Source: Pseudomonadota bacterium (lineage in GTDB: Bacteria > Pseudomonadota > Gammaproteobacteria > Burkholderiales > Burkholderiaceae_E). Taken from it: a stretch of DNA of 12,940 nt. This document shows positions 1 through 8,700 of this stretch, piece by piece; the first letter of the stretch is position 1, and every line of letters begins with the position of its first letter. Where the stretch lies: assembly GCA_023389175.1 (NCBI GenBank), contig JAEWEW010000112.1, positions 1 to 12,940 of the forward strand, given 5' to 3'. The position numbers and the translations under genes were made by a program. The notes under the pieces were generated by a model. That model had not been told where the DNA came from. It saw nothing but the letters and a program-made list of their open reading frames with translations, and ran no database searches.

Positions 1-112
1 AGAGATGGCCGAGGTGGCTCGGCTCGATCGCGAAGAAGCGCAGCGCGAAGGCCGTGACCAGCGCGAGCAGCGGCACCAGGAAGGGCACGACGGCAGGCAC
101 GACAGAGGGCAA
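1..112 (-). CDS. Partial N-terminus of a probable membrane protein (unknown function)
   Basis: This is the start of a reading frame directly downstream of rho on the same strand; it runs off the window edge with no stop. Read from a TTG at 112-110 it gives MPSVVPAVVPFLVPLLALVT, followed by AFALRFFAIEPSHLGHL. That is a long hydrophobic stretch that could be a membrane segment or signal anchor. Third codon positions are almost all G or C, as in the neighbouring real genes, which argues for coding. The start is uncertain. No ATG is available in this frame near the rho stop, and the candidates are TTG at 112-110 or GTG at 100-98. The purine-rich GAGGGG at 119-114, overlapping the rho stop, could be a ribosome binding site, but it is too close to the TTG and somewhat far from the GTG. 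Many betaproteobacteria have rpmE after rho; this is not rpmE. The family is not recognised. Confidence 0.5.
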   Translation of the reverse strand, partial: MPSVVPAVVPFLVPLLALVTAFALRFFAIEPSHLGHL

Positions 113-117
113 GCCCC

Positions 118-1332
<1,215 letters not shown>

Positions 1333-1344
1333 CTCGATCAGTTG

Positions 1345-1380
1345 TTACACGTGAAGTGCCTTCAGCTCGGACAGATACAT
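1345..1380 (-). other. 11-codon upstream frame: the severed original N-terminus of rho
   Basis: The frame starts at ATG 1380-1378, encodes MYLSELKALHV and ends at TAA 1347-1345. It is in frame with rho, and only four codons (Gln-Leu-Ile-Glu) separate the stop from the rho ATG at 1332. The peptide matches the normal start of betaproteobacterial Rho (M-x-LSELKALHVSQLIEMA), with the stop where serine is expected. A single C-to-A change in a TCA codon would produce it. No Shine-Dalgarno motif is seen before ATG 1380; the preceding bases are C-rich. It may act as a leader peptide, be read through, or reflect a base-call error. Confidence 0.7.
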
Positions 1381-1620
1381 GGTCGGTGGGAATGCTGGAA
1401 AGTTGGATTGGGTATGCCAGGGCAGTCGCCCGCGAGGGGCAAGGCCTGGGAAGGCAGCATTGATCGCGTCTGGCGCGAGGACAGGGCTGGTTCAGCGCCC
1501 TGGCAGGACCGGGTGGTGACCTCTAAGGAACCTGGGGGGCGTTCGCGCCGGGCAGATCCGTGCGGAGCCCGGGAATGCCGCGCACGAGAAGACCATGCAC
1601 GGCCATTAACTGTACTACGA
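1381..1620 (-). promoter_or_regulatory. rho 5' leader, C-rich and G-poor; likely rut-like autoregulatory region
   Basis: These 240 bp lie between the trxA terminator and rho. Read in the rho direction, the last 120 nt hold about 52 C and 27 G. The final 36 nt before ATG 1380 contain only two G and many YC dinucleotides (CCCAATCC, CTTTCC, ATTCCCACC). Long unstructured C>G RNA is what Rho binds, and rho mRNA in enteric bacteria is controlled by Rho-dependent attenuation in its leader, so autoregulation is a reasonable inference. A rho promoter should lie in this stretch. TTAAT-type sequence at about 1610-1605 is the only AT-rich candidate, and it has no recognisable -35. No convincing protein-coding gene is seen here; the open frames lack homology and ribosome binding sites. 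Confidence 0.4.
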
Positions 1621-1652
1621 AAAGGCCGATGCACGCAAAGGCGCATCGGCCG
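1621..1652 (-). terminator. Rho-independent terminator of trxA
   Basis: A perfect 9-bp inverted repeat, GGCCGATGC / GCATCGGCC (1652-1644 and 1633-1625), encloses a 10-nt loop. On the minus strand TTTT follows at once (1624-1621). It stands 111 nt beyond the trxA stop and ahead of rho. It would therefore end most trxA transcripts and separate the two genes into different transcription units. The U-tract is short (four), so some read-through into rho is possible. Confidence 0.8.
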
Positions 1653-1763
1653 AGCGACCGCCGGACGACGATCGCATGACAGGCGGTGAAGCGCGTCGTC
1701 GCAATGCGGCCTGGGGAGTCGGGCCTCGTGGCCGGCCGGAAGGGGGCGCTGTCGCCCGTCCGC

Positions 1764-2084
1764 CTAGAGGTTGCTGTCGAGGAAGGCGGTGAGCTGGCTC
1801 TTCGACAGCGCGCCGACCTTGGTCGCCACGACCGCGCCGTTGCGGAACAGCATGAGCGTCGGGATGCCGCGGATGCCATACCGGGAAGCGATTTCCTGGT
1901 TCTCGTCTACGTTGACCTTGGCCACCTCGAGCTTGTCCGCGTAATCGCGTGAAACCTCGTCGAGGATCGGTGCGATCATCTTGCAGGGTCCGCACCACTC
2001 GGCCCAATAGTCCACCAGGACCGGGGCCTCCGACTTGAGGACGTCGCTCTCGAACGAATCGCTGGATACCTGTTTGATGCTCAT
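1764..2084 (-). CDS. trxA: Thioredoxin 1
   Basis: This is a small cytoplasmic dithiol reductase that passes electrons from thioredoxin reductase to ribonucleotide reductase, PAPS reductase, methionine sulfoxide reductases and damaged disulfides. The 106-residue product has the usual family length. It contains the active site WCGPCK (30-35, Cys31 and Cys34), the buried Asp25 in VLVDYWA, the cis-proline loop GIPT (Pro75) and the C-terminal glycine motif region KVGALSK. The start is supported by AGGAGA at 2096-2091, 6 nt before ATG 2084. It is transcribed divergently from recC and followed by a hairpin terminator before rho. Linkage of trxA and rho is common in proteobacteria. No truncation or missing residue is visible. 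Confidence 0.97.
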   Translation of the reverse strand: MSIKQVSSDSFESDVLKSEAPVLVDYWAEWCGPCKMIAPILDEVSRDYADKLEVAKVNVDENQEIASRYGIRGIPTLMLFRNGAVVATKVGALSKSQLTAFLDSNL

Positions 2085-2103
2085 TTGCTATCTCCTGCGG
2101 GGG

Positions 2104-2109
2104 TAAAAT
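2104..2109 (+). promoter_or_regulatory. Candidate -10 element for the recCBD operon
   Basis: TAAAAT on the plus strand matches the sigma70 -10 consensus at 5 of 6 positions. It overlaps the candidate trxA -10 on the other strand. Initiation near 2116 would give a leader of about 127 nt before recC. No good -35 is present 16-18 bp upstream, where the sequence is the trxA start codon and ribosome binding site. No LexA-like CTGT-N8-ACAG box is seen in the interval. Confidence 0.3.
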
Positions 2110-2113
2110 AGCA
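2105..2113 (-). promoter_or_regulatory. Candidate extended -10 promoter of trxA
   Basis: On the minus strand TGC-TATTTT (2113-2105) fits an extended -10 (TG-n-TATnnT; 4 of 6 hexamer bases). It would start transcription near 2098, giving a short leader of about 14 nt that just contains the AGGAGA ribosome binding site. No clear -35 is seen at the right spacing. The call rests on position, and on this being the only AT-rich patch in the divergent region. Confidence 0.35.
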
Positions 2114-2242
2114 CAGCATGCCGCTGGTCGCCCTCGCTTCCCCTTCCCCCGTCGACGGCTCTGTCGGCCGCCATGACGGTCGCGTCGGTGTTCCGGGCGA
2201 GGCCGCCGTCGCTGCTTCCGTGACATCGTTCTCCTCCGGCGC

Positions 2243-5200
2243 ATGACAGGCGAGCACCGGTCCGGCCTCCTGGTCCTGCACGGCAACCGCACCGAGATCC
2301 TGGCCGAAGCCGTCTTCGAATGGCTGCGCGCCACGCCGCTGCGCCCGCTCGAGGAAGAGGTCTTCCTGGTCCAGAGCAACGGCGTCGCCGAGTGGCTGAA
2401 GATGTCGTTGGCCGCGCACTGCGGCATTTCGGCGGCCACGCGGGTCGAGCTGCCGGCCCGATTCCTCTGGCGCGCCTACCGCCAGGTCCTCGGCCGTGAG
2501 GCGGTCCCGACGACATCACCGTTGGACAAGCTGCCCTTGACCTGGCGGCTGATGCAGCTCCTTCCCGGGCTGGTATCCCGGCCGGGATTCGAGCCGCTCG
2601 CGGGCTTCCTCCGGCGAGGCGACATGAGCCGCCGCCTGCAGCTCGCCCAGCGCCTGGCCGACCTCTACGACCAGTACCAGGTCTACCGCAGCGACTGGCT
2701 CGAAGCCTGGGCCGGCGGCGACGACCTGCTGCCCGCCGCCGATGGGGGTGGCAGCAGGCAGCCGGTTCCTCCGGACCAGCGCTGGCAACCGGCCCTCTGG
2801 CGCGAGCTGCTTGCCGGCCTTGGCGAAGCCGCGCGCGAATCCATCCGTCCGCGGCTGCACCGCCGCTTCCTCTCGGCGCTGGAGTCCGGTGCCGGCCCCG
2901 AGGCGGCGCTTTCGCGGCGCGTCGTGCTGTTCGGCACGACCCACGTTCCGATGCAGACGCTGCAGGCGCTGGCGGCGCTCTCGCAGCACGTCCAGGTGCT
3001 GCTGGCGATCCCCAATCCCTGCCGCTTTCATTGGTCCGACATCATCCAGGGCCGCGAGCTGCTGCGCATGAGCCGGCGGCGCCATCCGCTGCGCAACGGC
3101 TTCGACCTGGCCGCGGTGTCGCTGGAGGAGATGCATGCTCATGCCCATCCGCTGCTCGCGGCCTGGGGCCGCCAGGGCCGGGACTTCGTGCGCCAGCTCG
3201 ACGCTTTCGACGACGCGCTGACCGCACGCGAGCGCTTTGCGCTCGACCGGATCGACCTGTTCAGCGAAGGGCAGGGGCGGACGCTGCTGGAGCAGGTCCA
3301 GGCGCGCATCCGCGACCTGGTGCCGCTTGCCGAACATGCGGCACTCGCCGAAGCGGCGCCCGATCCGGCCGACCGCTCCATCGTCTTCCACGTCGCCCAC
3401 GGCGTCCAGCGCGAGGTGGAGATCCTGCACGACCAGTTGCTCGAGCTGCTGGCCGATCCACCGCAGCGCCGGGCGATCGACCCGCGCGACGTGGTGGTGA
3501 TGGTTCCGGACATCGCCGTCTTCGCGCCCGCGATCCGCTCGGTCTTCGGGCAGTATGACCGCAGTGATCCCCGCCATGTTCCATTCGACATCGCGGACCT
3601 GCCTGAACGGGGCAACAACCCGCTGCTGATCGCGGTGGAATGGCTGCTGCGCCTGCCGATGCAGCGCTGCACGCTGAGCGAGGTGCGCGACCTGCTCGAC
3701 GTGCCGGCGGTGGCGGCACGCTTCGAGATCGACCCCGAGGACATGCCGCGCCTCACGCAGTGGCTGGTCGGCGCCGGCGTGCGCTGGGGCCTCGACCGCT
3801 CGCAGCGCCACGAGCTCGGACTCGGCGCGAGCGGGGAGCAGAACACCTGGCTGTTCGGCCTGCGCCGCATGCTGCTGGGCTACGCCTGCGGCGACGGCGC
3901 CTTCCAGGGCATCCAGCCGTACGGCGAGGTCGGCGGCCTCGACGCCGCGATCGCCGGCTCCCTTGCCGCAGTCATCGAGGCCCTGATCCGCTGGCGGGCG
4001 ACCGCCGCGACGCCGGCGACGCCCGCGCAGTGGGCGGGCAGGGCGCGCGCGCTGCTCGAGGAATTCGTGGCGACGACGGACGACCGCGAGCGGATGACGG
4101 TGGCAGCACTCGAGGACGCGCTGCGCGGCTGGCAGGACGCCTGCGACAGCGCCGGCTTCGACGAGCCGGTTTCGCTGGCGGTTGTGCGCGAGGCGTGGCT
4201 GGCGGGCATCGACGAGCCGGGGCTCGGCAAGCGCTTCCGCGCCGGAGGCGTCACCTTCTGCACCCTCCTGCCGATGCGCTCGATTCCTTTCGAGGTGGTC
4301 TGCCTGCTGGGGATGAACGATGGAGACTACCCCCGCAGCAGCCGGCGCAGCGACTTCGACCTGGCAGCGCTGCCGGGACAGCATCGACCCGGGGACCGGT
4401 CGCGACGCGACGACGACCGCCAGCTGATGCTGGAGGCGCTGCTGTCGGCGCGCCGCGTCCTCTACGTGAGCTGGACCGGTCGCAGCGCGCGGGAAAACGC
4501 TGAGCAGCCGCCTTCGGTGCTGATGTCGCAGTTGCGGGACTATCTGTCGGCGGGCTGGGGTGAAGACGTGGTGGCGCAGCGGACCACGGAGCATCCGCTG
4601 CAGCCGTTCAGCCGTCGCTACTTCGAATCGGGCCGGCTCTTCACCTATGCCAGGGAGTGGCGGGCCGCGCATGACAACGGCGCGACGGTTGCCGGCACGT
4701 CGTCATCGATCGCCTTCAGGCCCGATCCCGCCGTGCCGCTGACGATCGGTTCGCTGTCGAGCTTCGTGAGGAGCCCGGTCAAGAGCTTCTTCCGGTCCCG
4801 GCTGGACGTGGTCTTCCGGGAGGACGACGACCCGGGCGAGGACGAGGAGGCCTTCGAGCTCGCGGGCCTCTCGAGGTACGGCCTGCTCGACGATGTCCTG
4901 CGGCAGGTGCTGCTGGCGCCGACCGCGCATGCAGGCGGATCCGGGCCCGCGCCGTGGGCCGGCGACGATCCGGCCGCGCTGCGGCGCCTGGTGACGGAGC
5001 ACGTGGGCGACATCCGCCGGGCAGGGGCGCTGCCGATCGGAGAGCTCGGCACGCGCGAGGCGCAGGCGCTGGTCGATGACCTCGTCCCGATGCTGGCATC
5101 CTGGGCCGGGATCGTTTCGGAGTACCCGGCGGCCGCAGGCAGGGAGCGCCTGCGCTTCGAGGTCGACGACCTGGTGCTCGACGACTGGCTGGCCGGCGTG

Positions 5201-5758
5201 CGTGCGCCCGCCGGCCGTGCTGCCGAAGGCGAGCCGCCGGCCTGGCTGGAGATGCGGCCGAGCCAGTTGTGCGACAAGAACGGCACCGTGCGCGCCGACC
5301 GGCTGATCGGCGCCTGGGTCAAGTCCATCGTCGCCGCGGCCTGTGGCCTGCGACTGCGCGGCCTGATCGTCGGTCGTGACGCGACCATCGCCATCGAGCC
5401 GCTGCCGCGCGACGAGGCGGTCGATCTGCTCGCGATGCTGATGCGGACCTGGCGGGAAGGGATGTCGGAACCCCTGCCGGTGGCCTGCAGGACCGCCATC
5501 GCGCAGGTCTCGGGCGGCGGGAACCTGGAGCCGGTCTACGAAGGCCACGGCGGCGGCGAGGTCGCGCAGGACGCCTGCCTGCAGCGGATGTTCCCGGACC
5601 TCGAGTCGCTGGTTGCGGATGGTCGCTTCTTCCTGCTCGCCGATCGCCTGTTCGGTCCGCTCTGCGCCTGGACCGCGACGCGGGTGACCGGGGAGACGCA
5701 TGCGGCCCGGGCCGCCCGCGTCGCGCAGCAGGCGGCTGCAACGGGTGCGCCGGGATGA
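2243..5758 (+). CDS. recC: RecBCD enzyme subunit RecC (Chi recognition)
   Basis: RecC is the scaffold subunit of RecBCD. It splits the DNA strands on a pin, scans the 3' strand for Chi, and carries dead helicase and nuclease folds. The product has 1171 residues (about 1122 in E. coli). Family landmarks are in order: LVLHGNR and VFLVQSNGVAEWLKMSLA in the N-terminal 1A-like domain (within the first 60 residues); VVLFGTTHVP with IPNPCRFHWSDI (about 228-267); DVVVMVPDIAVFAP (about 415); VPFDIAD...NNPLL (about 446); GGVTFCTLLPMRSIPFEVV then CLLGMNDGDYPR (about 668-700); and IGSLSSFVRSPVKSFFRSRL in the C-terminal part. ATG 2243 is chosen because homology begins right after it; no strong Shine-Dalgarno precedes it. 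It is the first gene of recC-recB-recD, and its stop overlaps the recB start (ATGA). No disruption is seen. Confidence 0.97.
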   Translation: MTGEHRSGLLVLHGNRTEILAEAVFEWLRATPLRPLEEEVFLVQSNGVAEWLKMSLAAHCGISAATRVELPARFLWRAYRQVLGREAVPTTSPLDKLPLTWRLMQLLPGLVSRPGFEPLAGFLRRGDMSRRLQLAQRLADLYDQYQVYRSDWLEAWAGGDDLLPAADGGGSRQPVPPDQRWQPALWRELLAGLGEAARESIRPRLHRRFLSALESGAGPEAALSRRVVLFGTTHVPMQTLQALAALSQHVQVLLAIPNPCRFHWSDIIQGRELLRMSRRRHPLRNGFDLAAVSLEEMHAHAHPLLAAWGRQGRDFVRQLDAFDDALTARERFALDRIDLFSEGQGRTLLEQVQARIRDLVPLAEHAALAEAAPDPADRSIVFHVAHGVQREVEILHDQLLELLADPPQRRAIDPRDVVVMVPDIAVFAPAIRSVFGQYDRSDPRHVPFDIADLPERGNNPLLIAVEWLLRLPMQRCTLSEVRDLLDVPAVAARFEIDPEDMPRLTQWLVGAGVRWGLDRSQRHELGLGASGEQNTWLFGLRRMLLGYACGDGAFQGIQPYGEVGGLDAAIAGSLAAVIEALIRWRATAATPATPAQWAGRARALLEEFVATTDDRERMTVAALEDALRGWQDACDSAGFDEPVSLAVVREAWLAGIDEPGLGKRFRAGGVTFCTLLPMRSIPFEVVCLLGMNDGDYPRSSRRSDFDLAALPGQHRPGDRSRRDDDRQLMLEALLSARRVLYVSWTGRSARENAEQPPSVLMSQLRDYLSAGWGEDVVAQRTTEHPLQPFSRRYFESGRLFTYAREWRAAHDNGATVAGTSSSIAFRPDPAVPLTIGSLSSFVRSPVKSFFRSRLDVVFREDDDPGEDEEAFELAGLSRYGLLDDVLRQVLLAPTAHAGGSGPAPWAGDDPAALRRLVTEHVGDIRRAGALPIGELGTREAQALVDDLVPMLASWAGIVSEYPAAAGRERLRFEVDDLVLDDWLAGVRAPAGRAAEGEPPAWLEMRPSQLCDKNGTVRADRLIGAWVKSIVAAACGLRLRGLIVGRDATIAIEPLPRDEAVDLLAMLMRTWREGMSEPLPVACRTAIAQVSGGGNLEPVYEGHGGGEVAQDACLQRMFPDLESLVADGRFFLLADRLFGPLCAWTATRVTGETHAARAARVAQQAAATGAPG

Positions 5759-8700
5759 GCGCACCGTCCAGGCTCGACGTCCTGCGCTTCCCGCTCCGGG
5801 GCAGCCGGTTGATCGAGGCCAGCGCCGGCACCGGCAAGACCTGGACCATCGCCGCGCTCTACCTGCGCCTGGTGCTCGGGCATGCGGATCCCGGCGCCGG
5901 GGACGCCGCCCCCATGCGGGCGTACCTGCCGTCGGAGATCCTGGTGATGACCTTCACCAAGGCCGCGACCCGGGAGCTGTCCGATCGCATCCGATCGCGC
6001 CTGCTCGAGGCCGCGCGCTGCTTCCGGGGCGAGGCGCAGCCGCAGCAGCGGGACGCGTTCCTCGCCGGCCTGATCCAGGCCTATCCGCCGGGCGCGGCGC
6101 GGGCTGGCGCCGCATGGCGGCTGTCGGTGGCGGCGGAGAGCATGGACGATGCCGCGGTGCATACCATCGACGCCTGGTGCCAGCGCATGCTGCGTGAGCA
6201 TGCCTTCGACAGCGGCTGCCTCTTCGACGAGGAGCTGCTCGCCAACGAGACCGCGATGCAGACCGAGGCTGCCCACGACTACTGGCGGCAGCAGGTCTAT
6301 CCGCTGCAAGCCTCGCAGCTCGACACCGCCCTCGCGGTGTGGCCGGACGTGGGGGCGCTGACGGAGGACGCCCGCAGGCTGCTGGGGGAGGCGGTGCCGC
6401 AGGCGGTGCTGCAGGCGGCTGGCGAAGAGGACCTGGGCGACCTGATCGACCGGCTGCGGACCGAACGGGAAACGGCGCTTGCGGCGTTGAAGCAGGGCTG
6501 GGCCCAACGGGCGCGCGAGATGCAGGCCTGGCTGGACGCGCAGTTCGCGGCCAACCCTTCGCCCTTCGCCCGGGGCAGGCTGCAGAAGCACCATTGCACC
6601 CGCTGGCTCGAAAGCCTCGCGGCCTGGGCGGCCGATCCGGCTGCCCAAGCGCTGGACCTCGGCAAGGGCGCGGAGAAGCTCACGCACACCTGCATGCAGG
6701 AGGCGCTGGTGGCCGGCGCCAAGGTGGCGCTGCCGGCGCATTTCGCCGCCTTCGAAGCGCTGGTCGCGGCGGTCGCCCGGCTGCGGCCGGCCCAGATGCG
6801 GTCGGCGCTGCGGCTTCATGCCGCGGCCCGCATCCGGCGCCGCCTCGCCGAGCTCAAGCAGCAGGCCGGGACCTTCGGGTTCGCCGACATGCTGGCGCGG
6901 CTCGATGAAGCGCTCGACGAAACCGTCAACGGCGACAACGCCCGCCGCTTGCGGGAGCGCATCCTGGACCAGTACCCGGTCGCACTGGTCGACGAGTTCC
7001 AGGACACGTCGCCGGTGCAGACACGCATCTTCGACCGGCTGTACCGGATCGCGGACGACGACCCGAAGACCGCGCTGCTGCTGATCGGCGATCCGAAACA
7101 GGCGATCTACGGCTTTCGCGGCGCCGACATCTACAGCTACCTCGACGCGCGGCGCAGGACGGCCGGGCGCCACCATGTGCTCGGCACCAACCATCGCTCG
7201 ACCGGATCGCTGGTGGCTGCGGTCAACCATGTCTTCGGGCAGGCCGAAGCCCGCCCGGGCCCGGGGGCGTTCATGTTCCGCGCGGACGCTCCGGGAAGCG
7301 CGCCGCCCTCGCAGGATCCGCTGCCGTTCATCCCGGTCGACGCCGCCGGGCGCGACGAGACGTTCGTGACCTCCGAAGGGGCATGTCCGGCGGTGACGCT
7401 CGAGCTCGACGAGGATCTCGCCTCCGGCACGATCCACATGCGGCGGTTCGCCGCCCGCTGCGCGGAGCGTATCGTCTCGCTGCTGAACGATCCCGCTGCC
7501 GGCTTCCGGCGTGCCGGCGGCGAGCTCCGGCGCTTGCGTCCTGCCGACATCGCGGTGCTGGTCAGGACCGGCCGCGAGGGCGACGCAGTCAAGCGCGAGC
7601 TGCGCCGGCGCAACGTCGCATCGGTCTACCTCTCCGATACCGAGTCGGTGTTCGGCAGCGAGGAGGCGCGCGACCTGCTCTGCTGGCTGCGGGCAGTCGC
7701 CTCGCCGCGCGATGCCAGACTCGCGCGGGCGGCATTCGCGACGCGCAGCGTCGGCCTCTCGATCGACGCGCTGGCCAGGCTGGCGGCGGACGATGCGGCG
7801 TTCGACCTGCGCAGCGAGCAGCTGCGCAAGCTCCACCGCGTCTGGCAGGAGCAGGGCGTGCTGACGATGCTGCGGCAGAGCCTGCACCTCCTGGAATTGC
7901 CGGCCCGTTGGCTGGGAACGGTCCAGGGCAGCCCCGATGGGGAGCGCAAGCTGACCAACTATCTCCATCTCGCGGAGCTGCTGCAGAAGGCGAGCGCGCA
8001 GCTCGACGGCGAGCAGGCGCTGGTCCGGTGGCTCGCCAGGCAGGTGGAGGCACCCGGCACCGGCGACGACGAACAGATCGTCCGCCTGGAGAGCGATGCG
8101 GACCTGGTCAAGCTGGTGACGGTGCACAAGGCCAAGGGGCTCGAGTACCCCCTCGTCTTCCTGCCGTTCCCGTACAACTTCCGCCCGGTCGGCAAGGATG
8201 ACGGCCTCGTCGTCCTGCCGGACGAGACCGGCATCCGCCGGCTGGTGATGGAGCCCACGCACCAGCAGATCCGCGCGGCGGACATCGAGCGGCAGCGCGA
8301 GGACCTGCGGCTGCTCTACGTGGCGATGACCCGTCCCCGGCATGCACTGTGGGTCGGGCTGGCCGCCTTGCAGCGCCGCGGCAGCAAGGCCTGCCATTGG
8401 CACGAGAGCGCCGTCGGTTACCTCCTCGGTGGCAGCGAGGCGGTCGCCGCGGACGGGCTGCATGCCCGGATCGCGCCGCTCGTCGGGCCGTGCAAGGACA
8501 TCGCGCTGCTGCCTGCAACGCCGGCCGACACGATCGGCCGCACGCAACTCCTGCCGAGGGACGACTGCAGCCCCCTGCGGCCACCGCCCGACTATGCCGC
8601 CGACTTCGACCGGCATTGGTCGATCGGCAGCTTCTCGGCGCTGGTGCGCGCATTGCCCCCGGCCGCGCTCTGGGCGTCGAGCATGGCCGCGGCGCGTGAC

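Larger units (their letters stand above)
2085..2242. promoter_or_regulatory. Divergent trxA/recC intergenic region
   Basis: This 158-bp stretch separates the trxA and recC start codons. It holds the trxA ribosome binding site (2096-2091), the AT-rich patch with opposed -10-like elements (2104-2113), a purine/pyrimidine-biased run (2131-2150) and a 10-bp palindrome CCGTCGACGG (2149-2158). The palindrome could be an operator or chance. No coding signal is recognised here. Confidence 0.5.

Noticed and set aside
1362..1646. 94-codon minus-strand frame across the rho leader
   Set aside because: It is in a different frame from rho, has no ribosome binding site or recognisable family, and overlaps the trxA terminator. 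It looks like noncoding leader.
6705..7216. Two copies of the E. coli Chi octamer GCTGGTGG (6705-6712 and 7209-7216) inside recB
   Set aside because: A rough estimate from base composition expects about one copy in this length by chance. Both are ordinary Ala/Leu/Val codon runs, and the Chi sequence of this organism is unknown.
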